Shown: piece by piece, positions 7,601-16,911 of the stretch | Position numbering within the stretch: position 1 is the stretch's first letter | Layout: every line of letters starts with the position of its first letter | NCBI GenBank assembly: GCA_000482145.1 | Contig: AUXH01000358.1 | Span: 1 to 20,141 of the forward strand | Origin: Strigomonas culicis | Taxonomy: Eukaryota > Euglenozoa > Kinetoplastea > Trypanosomatida > Trypanosomatidae | DNA length: 20,141 nucleotides | Reading direction: 5' to 3' | Notes under the pieces: generated by a model | Databases searched by the model: none | Told to the model about the DNA's origin: nothing | The model's input: the letters and a program-made list of their open reading frames with translations, nothing else | Translations under genes and position numbers: made by a program

Positions 7601-9556
7601 TCACACCTTGTGGTCGGGGCCGTGGGAAGTAGATGCCTGACGCTCCACCTCCTGCCACCGCTCCGCGACCGCGGCGGCCGCGACCGCCGCCCTCCGCCCG
7701 GTGGTGCAGTAGTCCTCGTAACTCTGCCACACGCCCTTGGCGAGCAGGCCAAGGAGGGAAAGGTACACGGGCACGACGACGTAGCTGTAGGACGAGAAGA
7801 GCCACAGCAGCGTGCCGGTGCGGTGAAGAAAGCCCGAGGTGGCAGCGCTCACCGCCCCCTGATCCGGCGCGTGGGCGGTGTAGGGGTTATACTGGCTCTC
7901 GTGATGCATGGTGGACAGGAGGCTGCGCGTGGTCGCCGGCCCCGCGCGCTGCGGCAGTGACGCGAGTGAGAAGACAAATGAAAAGAGGGAAGAAAAGGAC
8001 TCCGCGAAGAAGTTGATTTGCAGAATAAACGTGCAGACAAAGAAGACCATTAAAAAGAGGGAAATGAGAAAGCGCAGACGAAAGAAGAATAAGATGGATT
8101 CGTACATCTCCTCCGTCTCGATGAGTCTGTGCAGATAATACAGGTCGCGCTGCTTCGCCTCCAGGTACGCCCGCGTGTGTCGTCCACGATGGTTCGCCTG
8201 TGTCTGGGAAGGCGCGCCTCCCTGTGGGGTGGGGCTCGCCACCGCACCCGCCGCGGCAGCCGTCGCCAACACGACTGCCTGAGCGTCTCCACTGCTGGCA
8301 GGCACGGGCCGCTGCGTCGGGTCCGCGCCCGCCGCTGAAGGGGGTGCATCGCCCTCGCGCCCCTCCTCCCCCTCCTCTGCTTCTTCCTCCCGCCCTTTGC
8401 AATAGATGCGATACTTCTCCTTGGCGGTGTAGGACCCGAAGAGCAGCCACACCGCGCACACGGCAACGAGACTGCACGGCAGCAGCTGGCCCCGCACGAT
8501 GCCGGCGAGGCGGTGCAGCAGCGCGGCGGCAGAACCCTCTGCCGGCGTCGTGAGGAAGGCGATCGCCTCGTACAGCGTCGCGTGGATGGTGTAGGACAGA
8601 AAGCACCGCACGGCCGCGGGCGTCCAGCGCCGCAGCGCGCCGCGGCCCAGCCCGCGCGCCGCGTCCACCCGCGCCCGGAGCCCCTTTCCCTCCACGACGT
8701 GGAAGTAGTGGATCAGGTACTCCATCTCCTTCTGTTGCTTTGTGGTCCAGGAGGGGTCGACGAACAGCAGCTGCCTGTCCGCCGCCGTGAGGTGGGCCGC
8801 CGCCGCCTCCTGCTCCCGGCGCGCCCTCTCCGCCGCCGCCTGCTGCCGCAGGGCCTCCGGCGGCAGGCGCAGCAGGTACGCCTCCTGGTACTGCCGCCAG
8901 CGGTCGAACAGGTCAGCCACGCGGCGGCGGAGCGCCGTCTGCGTGGGGTCTGGGCGCGCCGCCGCGCGGCCCTGGAGGAGCGCATGCAGCTCCACCACGC
9001 CGTCCTCCATGCGGCCCTCCAGGAAGTGCACGTAGCTTAGCGGGCAGCCCTTGCTGAACTTCCTGCACGTGGTGTGGATGCCGAGGGACGCCGGCGGCTC
9101 CGGCAGCCGCTCGCCGCCCCCCACCGCGCGACGGCCACCACTGCGGGGAGCGGCAGCAGCAGTATCCGTGTGCGCGGGCGTGCCACCGCCCGCGGACGCT
9201 CTGGCCGTCGCCAGCACCCCCGGGAGCTCCAACAGCAGCGGCGCCAGCAGCCGCACGCGCACCTCCAGCGCGTCTGGCAGCCGCCCGCGCGGGTCCGGCC
9301 GTGGAAGCGTTTCTGCCCGCGCGTGGCGCGGCACCGCCGCGGCCGCGGTGAAGCCGCGCGGCGCGTGGCCGACCGCTGGAGACCGGAGCGGGGACCACAC
9401 GCGGGGTGCGGCCGCGCCGGTCGGCTGGCAGGGCAGCGCGCCGAGGAGGCAGAGCGCGACCAACAACACCAGGCACGCCGCGCGCGCCGGCCCAGGTCGT
9501 GGGGGATGGCCACCACGCGGACCGGAGTCGTGCCGATGGGAAAAGAAGGTTCGCAT
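7601..9556 (-). CDS. Hypothetical multi-pass membrane protein with N-terminal signal-like segment
   Basis: A 651-residue protein that I do not recognise. A short basic N-terminus (about 1-25) precedes a hydrophobic segment at 26-43 (AACLVLLVALCLLGALPC), probably a signal peptide or anchor. A long region follows that would be lumenal or extracellular if the signal is cleaved. It holds a CRKFSKGC pair (C164, C171) next to SYVHFLEGRMEDGV and an Arg/Gln/Ala-rich helix (about 225-262). The C-terminal half has hydrophobic spans at about 354-374, 494-514 (possibly extending to about 530) and 582-606. An acidic and Ala/Pro-rich loop (about 389-460) and an amphipathic helix (about 461-487) separate the first two. 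Entry into the secretory pathway is inferred; the final membrane and role are unknown. The start is the first ATG after the acceptor at 9594-9598. Confidence 0.85.
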   Translation of the reverse strand: MRTFFSHRHDSGPRGGHPPRPGPARAACLVLLVALCLLGALPCQPTGAAAPRVWSPLRSPAVGHAPRGFTAAAAVPRHARAETLPRPDPRGRLPDALEVRVRLLAPLLLELPGVLATARASAGGGTPAHTDTAAAAPRSGGRRAVGGGERLPEPPASLGIHTTCRKFSKGCPLSYVHFLEGRMEDGVVELHALLQGRAAARPDPTQTALRRRVADLFDRWRQYQEAYLLRLPPEALRQQAAAERARREQEAAAAHLTAADRQLLFVDPSWTTKQQKEMEYLIHYFHVVEGKGLRARVDAARGLGRGALRRWTPAAVRCFLSYTIHATLYEAIAFLTTPAEGSAAALLHRLAGIVRGQLLPCSLVAVCAVWLLFGSYTAKEKYRIYCKGREEEAEEGEEGREGDAPPSAAGADPTQRPVPASSGDAQAVVLATAAAAGAVASPTPQGGAPSQTQANHRGRHTRAYLEAKQRDLYYLHRLIETEEMYESILFFFRLRFLISLFLMVFFVCTFILQINFFAESFSSLFSFVFSLASLPQRAGPATTRSLLSTMHHESQYNPYTAHAPDQGAVSAATSGFLHRTGTLLWLFSSYSYVVVPVYLSLLGLLAKGVWQSYEDYCTTGRRAAVAAAAVAERWQEVERQASTSHGPDHKV

Positions 9557-9593
9557 GGATCTATTACTTGTAGAATAAAAAAGGAATAAAGTT

Positions 9594-9598
9594 CTGCT
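9594..9598 (-). promoter_or_regulatory. Candidate trans-splice acceptor for the membrane-protein gene
   Basis: On the minus strand a C/T-rich tract (about 9614-9650) is followed by AG at 9597-9598 and AG at 9594-9595. The leader would be about 37-40 bases, AT-rich and free of ATG before the start at 9556. Confidence 0.55.
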
Positions 9599-9956
9599 TT
9601 GTGTTTTTTTTTAGGAGAGAAATGAGTGGAGAAGAGAAAGTGAACCTTACAGAGTTAGGATTGCGTCTTATCAGAAAAGAAAAGAGAGAAGGGAAACCCC
9701 CTTCTGTATACATATACATACAGTGTGTGTAGCTGTAGTGGTGTGTGTTTATTGTTCGTTATGTCTTACTTCACGACGGCATAGTTTACAAAATGTGCTT
9801 CATAGTTTATTATTATTATTATTTACTTCTTTATTTGTAGTTACCTGTTGAAAGTAAACTGAGAGAAGCAAAAAAAAAAGATCAAATGAAGAATACAACA
9901 AGAATGAAAAAAGAGAAGAAGAAAAAAACACATAATGTAGAGTGAACCAGCATTCG

Positions 9957-9982
9957 TCAATATATATATATATATATATTGA
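9957..9982. repeat. Perfect 26-base TA palindrome
   Basis: TCAA, nine TA units, TTGA: the sequence equals its own reverse complement. In RNA or single-stranded DNA it could form a hairpin. It lies between the giant gene and the membrane-protein gene, about 360 bases upstream of the acceptor of the latter. Confidence 0.9.
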
Positions 9983-10126
9983 AAGAAACAAAGACAAATA
10001 ATGCCTTCTTTTTTTATTGTTCTTTTCTCACGATTTAGTATAAACTCAGCAACGACAAAAAAGAAACAAGTTATTAAAGAAAAAAACGCCCAATACAAGA
10101 GTATAAAAGCAAACGAAAAACGGTGC

Positions 10127-10160
10127 TTTCTATATATATATATATACATATATATAGAAA
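10127..10160. repeat. 34-base TA-rich near-palindrome
   Basis: TTTC and GAAA arms flank a TA-repeat core containing a single interrupting C (10147), so the element is almost self-complementary. It lies about 210 bases after the stop codon of the giant gene, probably in its 3' UTR. Confidence 0.85.
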
Positions 10161-10372
10161 TAAACAGAGAGAGGGGGGAAAAATAATTATACAGAAGGGC
10201 TATGGCGAGAGTGACCCGTTGTGGCTCCTTTTTGCGCGTTTGTTTGTTTTACATATATATACGATATTTTTTTTGATGACACTGAAATTATTATTGTTAC
10301 TATTATGATGATTAGTAGTTATTTTCCTCTTGTTTTTCCTCTTTTTAGTTTTTTTTTTCTTTCATCTCCGAA

Positions 10373-13300
10373 TTACAAAAGACCGCTACTACGAATAATC
10401 GGATTGAGCACATTTTCCTGCAGAAACTGTTTTACTGTCTCAATACTCGTCAGGGGCGTCTCATCCATCACAACGTCGGTGTTGCCAGCAGTCGCGTTGT
10501 TGGTATTAGTATTATTATTCGGGCTGCTGTTCATGGTCGTGGCGGCTGCCCTGTCCGGCGCAGGTGGGTTTGCTTTTCCACCCGCACGACCACCACCCGA
10601 CAGCGCTGCCGCGCCGCCGGCGCCCTCCTTGCCACTGCCCGCGGCGCCCGGCGCGCTGACCATCTCGTGGTAGAGTGGGCGCCGCAGCACCGCGGCGGTG
10701 CGGCACGGCAGGTGCACGAGCGCCAGGTAGACCTCGCCCTCGCGGGCTGGCAGCAGGCTCGTCCACCGCACGGCACTCGCGCCGCCATGGCCGCCGCCGG
10801 CCGCCGCCGCCGCCGCGGGCCCGGTCGCGCTGCTGCCAGCGGCCGCCGGCGCCGCGGTGGTGCTGGCGGTTGTCGTGGTCGTCGTGGTCGTGGTCGCGGA
10901 CGTGTGGCCGCCGGCGGCCGCCGCGGAGGCGGCCATGGTCGCGGAGCTGACGCTCACCGTCTCGTTCTCATTCACCAGGACGTTGACGACGAACTCGTTC
11001 AAGAAGAGCACTTCGCGCTCGAAGTAATCGGACCGGATGTCCTCCGTGTTGTGCAGCAACACCTTCTTCGCCCTCCGCCTTCCGCCCTCCTGCTGCGACC
11101 GCTTCGTGGGACCCTTGCTGGCGTCCCGGTGCACGGCTGCCTTCGCATCCGCGGCGGCCGCGGGCGGGGCCTTGGCGGGGCCGCGCCGCTGCCGCTGCTG
11201 CTGCTGCTGGTGGCGCTGGTGGTGCCGCCGCAGCAGCTCCGCGAAGACGGCCTCGCGCTCCTTGAGGGTATCCTTGTTGAAGATGGCGTCCACAAAGTAG
11301 ATCTTGGGGATCGGAAGCGACGCGGTCGCCGCTGGCGGCGGCGGCCGCTGCATGAGGCGCGGGAAATACCGCTGCTGCTGCTGCGGCGCGCTGGGGCTGG
11401 GGCTGAGACTGGTGGCTGCACCCAGCAGCGCCGCGGTCGCGCCGCCGCCGACAGCGTGCGCCGCGACGGGCGGCGCGGCGCCGTTGGGATTGGCCCCGAC
11501 GCCGCCGACGGCCTCCAGGAAGGGGACCTGGAAGAAGTTCGTGTCCATCGTAAAGGAGTTGACCGTGTCGTTCAGCGAGTTGGGGCTCGAGCTGCCGTCG
11601 CCCTCCTTCGCGAGGCCGCCGCCGTGGACATGCAGCGGATTTGGGAGCGGCTGTAGCGGCGGTGAGAGCGGCCCGACCACGTGGCGCGGGGCCGTGTCGC
11701 GCACCTGGTGCACCGGCATGCCGCCGCCCGCGCCGGTGCCCTCGCGACTCGCGCGCCCCGCGGCCGTCGGCGACGTGCTCGTCATCGCCCACGTCGGCAG
11801 CGGCCGCGGCGGGGAGGCGTAGGTGAACGTGGTGGTGGTAGTGGGTGGCGGTGAGGCGGCACCCCCCGCGCCGTGCTGCGGCGACGGCGAGGCCGACAGG
11901 GGCTGCTGCTGCAGGCTGCTCATGCTGTTCTCACACGAGGAGCTGATGAAGAGGTTCACGCCCCGTGTGTGGGTGCTGTAGCGCGCCGCGCCGGCCGTGG
12001 GGCCGAGGGGGTGCGCGCCGAGCAGGCCGCGCTCCTCCGCGAGCGCGGCCGCCGGCGCCGCGCTGCTGAGCTCGCTCGCTGCCCACACGCACTCCCGCAG
12101 GTGCGTCAGCTCCACCTCCAGCCACGCGCGCGCCTCCTCCAAGATCATGAGAATCTCGTAGTGCAACGTCGCGGGGACGGCGCCCGTGGCGCAGAGGCAG
12201 ACAAAGAGGCCGCCGCCGTACAGCAGCGTGCTGAGCGGCGGCGGCAGCAGCGCCGGCGAGGGGAGCGGGCGGCTCACACAAGCGTAACGCGCGTTGTACG
12301 GCTGCAGCGCCTCCTCCGGCATGAGCGGCTGGTGGAACAGGTGGCGGAACAGATTCTGGAGGTTCACCGTCGCCTGGTACATGGCGTTCCGCCGCTTCGT
12401 GACGCAGCCGTCGAAGCTCGTGAAGAGGTCCACCCCGTCCGACACGGTCGCCGTCTGGCGCAGCGAGTCCACGTCCTCCTCCCACCGGGCGGCCCCCGCG
12501 GCGCCCGCGGGCGGCGGGGTGGCCGTCGCCAGCGCCTCCGCCGCCTCTTCCCGCTGCTCCGCCTCGAGCTCCTCCCTCAGAATGGTCAGCACCACCGCGC
12601 GTAGGTCGTCCGCGCCGCCGCCGCCCGCCGCCTCCTTCGTGGCGGCCGGCGGGCGGTCGCCGCCGGCGCCCCTCCCGTTCGCGATGGAGCCGGTCAGCAT
12701 CGAGTGGTTGCGGGAGCTACTCGCTGAGGCGGGCCGCTGGTGGTCGAGGATACGGTTCTCCGGCAGAATAAACGGAATAAAGGGGATCGAGATGCCGCTC
12801 TGCAGGCGGCACGTGTCCGTGGCGGTCGTCGTCGTCGTCACCGTGGTGTGTGGCGTCAGCGCTGCCGGGGCCGCCAGCGTCAGCGGCCACGGAAACCGCG
12901 TGTCGGAGTAGTTCGTGTTGTAGTACTTGAGCTTCTGCTCCACGTGCCCCTCCGCGATGGACCAGCGCGCCAGGTCGTACGAGAGACCGCCGACGGGCGC
13001 GGCAGCAGACATCAGCGGCGACCCGTCGCGCGTAACCTCGCGCCCCAGCGCCTCGTCCCCGCTGCGCTCCTCCGCGGCGCTGTCGCCGTCGGCCGCCTCG
13101 CGCGGGGCGGCGGCCGGCCAGCAGCACAGCTCCACCGCCACGACGCGCGGGATGTGCTTCACGTGGAACAGCCGCATGACGGACAGCAGCATGCCGTACT
13201 GGGAGGCCTTGCGCCGCGCCGCCCGGTGCCGCGCGGTCGCGAGCACCTCCAGCAGCCCCTCCTCGCCGGTCTCCTTCGCCGCGGCGCCCACCCCATCGCC

Positions 13301-16300
13301 GTGCTCGACACCCTGCAGCAGCGGCGCAAGGCAGAGCCAGGAGCCCGGCATGCGCTGGAGCAGCTCCCGCAGCGGCTCCGGGTCGTCGTCGTTGCTCACG
13401 AAGAGCACCTGCACCTTCCGGCGCTCCGCGAGGCTCGGCGCGCTGCCCTCCTCCTGCGGCAGCGGCGCCGAGACCACCGTCGTGGTGACCGGCCGCTCTG
13501 CGTCGCTGCCGAGCCGCACCTTGTCCGCGCGCGCCTCCTCCGTGGGGGAGGCCGCAGCGCCGGCGTCGTCGAGCCGCGCGCCGCTGTTCAATTCCATCGG
13601 CATACGGCCCATCGCAGGCTCCCGCAGCCCCCCGTCCTTCATCGTGCGGTCGTCGTCCGGGTCGACCCGGGGCCGGTGCAGGTCCGTCTGGTTTGGGAAG
13701 CAAAACTTCATGTTGTTCAGACACGCATCGTCGCCGAAGCTCTCGCTTGGCAGCGGGATGCGGTCGAGTAGATTGTCATCCGGCACCAGCCGGCTCAGGT
13801 TGGCGTTGCTGCGATAGCGGTGGGGCGACTCGGTATCGGAAAAGTAGCCGCCGCCGCCGTCACTCCCGTGCGGCTCCCCATGGTTGGCCCTTTTGCAAAA
13901 TGCGGTGAGCTCGTCGACCGTGGCCTGCATCTCCGGGTGCCACGCGGCGCCGAAGAGCAACAGCACGTGCGTCGCATCCGCCAGCTTGCGCCGCATCGCG
14001 GGCGTGTTGAACGCGGCAAGGTAGCGCTGGGCGTCGTCTTCCTCCGCGGCCGCATTGCCGTCGCTCGCCCCGTCCGAGAGGAGCCCGCTGCCGGCTCCCC
14101 GGGAGCGCGGCAGCAGAGCGGAGCGGCCGCGCGCGCGCGGCGGCGCCACCGCCCTGCCGCTGGCCCCGTCCGTCACCTCCGGCACTGGGAGGAGCGCCCG
14201 CGCGGGGCGGTCATCCTCGGACCCCGCCGCCGCGTCGCGGCGCAGCAGATCCTCGATGCGCTCCGTCGCCCTCAGCAGCCGCAGCAGGAAGGGCGAGGCG
14301 CTGCGCGCGCCAGCGGACTTTTTGCGCCGCTGCCTCCGCTTCTCCTGCTGCTGCGCGCGCCGCAGCTTGTGTGGGAGGGAGGCGGTGGAGCTGCGCGCGG
14401 ACGGCGCCGCCGCCGCCCGCCGCTCGCCGTCGCCCTCCTCGCCCTGACTGAGTAGCGGGGACTTGGAGTTGTGCCGCCGCACCTTCGCCGGCAGCGGCGG
14501 CGGCGGTTGCCCCTCCTGCCGCCCATAGGCCCAGGGGAAGGAGGATTCCAGCTGCGTCAGCTTGTGCAGCCGGCGCAGCGACCGCCGGCTGCGGCCGCTG
14601 CCGCTCTGCGTGGGCCGCGCGCTGGTCAGCGACGGCGCCTGCGGCAGGGCCGGGTGCGGGGGCGGCGGCCGCCGCTCGCCCTCGAGCTGCTGGGCGTGGA
14701 GGTGCTGCGCCTGAATGTCCGGCGACGGACTGGACGCGAAGGTGATGGTGAAGGGCGCCGGCGGCGCGGGGCCGGCCGGCAGCGACAGCGGCGGCACCGT
14801 GATGGCGTCGTCGCGACTGCCGGTCGGCGGGGGCGGCGCCGCGCCGCTCGCGCCATCCACCGCCGAGGGCGGCGGCGGCATCGTGATGGAGGCGCTGCCC
14901 TCCGCCGGGGCCGCGGCGGCCCCGGCGCCGGCCTCGCTGACGAAGTCCATCGCGCGGTGCACGTCGTCGTCCGCCGTCTCCCCGCGGTCGCTGCCGGCGT
15001 CGGAGGGCGCGCCGCCGTCCGAGTAGGACGGGGACAGAGGGCCGATGCGGCACGGCGTCGGCTCCGCGGTCGGCAGCCGCGCGTCGCTGCCGATGGAGGC
15101 GGAGCCGCCGCGCCAGTCGGCCTCCGCGCGCCTCGCGCTGGGCGTCTCCGCGGGTGCCGCCGCGCTCGGGGGCACGCTCACCTGCGCGGCGCCGCCGCTC
15201 GTCGCCGTGCTCGCGTGGCTGAAAAGGGCCGCCGTGCTGGCCGACGGCGGCGGCGGCGTCGTGGCCGGCGCGGGGGCCGCGGTCACCGCACCGGCGCGGC
15301 TCATGATGGAGGCCGCGGCGCTCGCGTCGGTGGCGCCCGCGCCGTCGATGGGGTCGAGATCCCGCATGCTGGCGAGCGCCGGCGACGGCTCCTGCGACTC
15401 CGACAGGGTCGACCCCACGGCCGCCGCGAGGTACTCCGCGTAGAGCGGGGTGCAGAGGTTGCTGGTGCTCCCGTCGTCGTGCTCCTCACTGCCGGCACAC
15501 ACGTGGCTGCTGGCCGGCGACGGCTGCTTGCGCGCGTCCGACCGGTGGCGGCCGGCGCGGTCGGGCGCCGCGGCGGCCTGCACCAGCTCCGGGGCCGTGA
15601 GGTACAGGTAGACCAGCGCCTCGCTCTCCGTCCAGCCCTCCCGCGCCACGAGCTCGTCAACGGCGCTTATCAGGCGGTCGTGCAGCGGCGACGGCTCCGG
15701 CGGCGGCAGGCCGCGCCGCCGCCACGCCTCCGGGCCCGTCGCGCGTGGCGTGGGCCGCCGCTCAGGCGCGTCCTCCCCGGCCACCGGCGGCTCCGCCGCC
15801 CACGACAGCGTCGAGCCGCGGCGGCACGCGCGGCTGCCGCGTCCGTCTTGCCACGTCCGCTTGCGGCTGCTGCTCTTCGCGCCGCTGCTGTCGAGCGCGG
15901 CGGCCTCCACCTCGCTCTCCTCCTCGCGCTCGTCGTCCCACGGGTGGGAGAAGAGGTGCGCGACGACCTGCGCCGTGTAGGACTCGAGCTCCTCCTCGAG
16001 GAAGGGCAGAACGTTGTAGTGCACAATGTCGCCCTGCGGCCCAATCAGCAGCACGGTCGGCCACGCGCAGTGGTCGTCCGTCAGGGCCGTGTCGGTGCCG
16101 CGCTGGCCACGCGACGGCGGCGCGGACAGCAGCGACGGCGCGTCCTCGCCGCTGTTGTAGTAGTAGTGGTTCGCCTCGCGGTGGCCGAACAGGGCCCGCG
16201 TGAAGAGCAGAACCTGGCGGTAGCTCTCGCTGTTCTCGAGGTGGTACCAGCCGCCGTAGTAGGGGTTGCGGCAGACAAAGTCGAGGTCGAACGTCAGCCG

Positions 16301-16877
16301 CTCCTCGATGCGGTCATCGAGGAGCGCCACGATCTCGTTCTGGTGGGACCCGCTGGCGTGGTGGGCGCCGGCCCCCTGCGGAGGCTTGTCCTGCGTCGGT
16401 GTGGCCGTCTTCAGCGGCAGCGGCCGCGACACCGTCGCGGTGGAGGTGCTTCCGCTGTTCGGGCAGACGGTGGAGTTGTTGCGCGTCACGACGGTGGAGC
16501 TGCCTCCCGCGGCGGCCGCCGGCGCCGGCGCGGCCACGGCCGCGTCGCTGCTGCTGGTGCTGGCGCTGGTGTGGAACAGGCGCGCAAAGACCCGCTGAAC
16601 GCTCGCCTCCAGGTCCTTCTCCGCGGTGATCTGCTGCTGCTCCCGCGCCATGAGATCGGGCTCCAGCGTGGCGCCGGCCGCGGCCTCCGCGTCGCCGGCC
16701 ATCCGCCGCGCCTCGCCCTCGCCGCTCTCCAGCTGCACCGCGCGCAGGGAGCGCAGGCACTGCGAGAAGAGAATCTGATGCACCGTGCTCGTCAGCGAGT
16801 CGCCGCCGGCGAGGCCGCCGCTCTGCGACGTCGAGTTGTTCAGCGCGGCCTCCGAGGTGGAGGAGCCGAACGCCGCC

Positions 16878-16911
<34 letters not shown>

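Larger units (their letters stand above)
9557..10372. other. Intergenic spacer: 3' UTR of the giant gene and leader of the membrane-protein gene
   Basis: An 816-base AT-rich spacer. It contains two TA-rich palindromes (9957-9982 and 10127-10160), another TA run near 10250-10263, several A and T homopolymers and ATT/ATG-type repeats near 9809-9821 and 10287-10310. No credible gene was seen. The short plus- and minus-strand frames here are made of homopolymer codons (Phe, Lys, Ile-Tyr). Confidence 0.8.

Noticed and set aside
9958..10160. TA palindromes as a transcription terminator or replication origin
   Set aside because: Trypanosomatid polycistrons do not use intrinsic hairpin terminators and there is no strand switch here. 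Simple TA repeats are common in such spacers.
16879..16908. CAG repeat as a possible CRISPR or mobile element
   Set aside because: A simple triplet repeat in a coding polyalanine tract, with no spacers, terminal repeats or transposase nearby.
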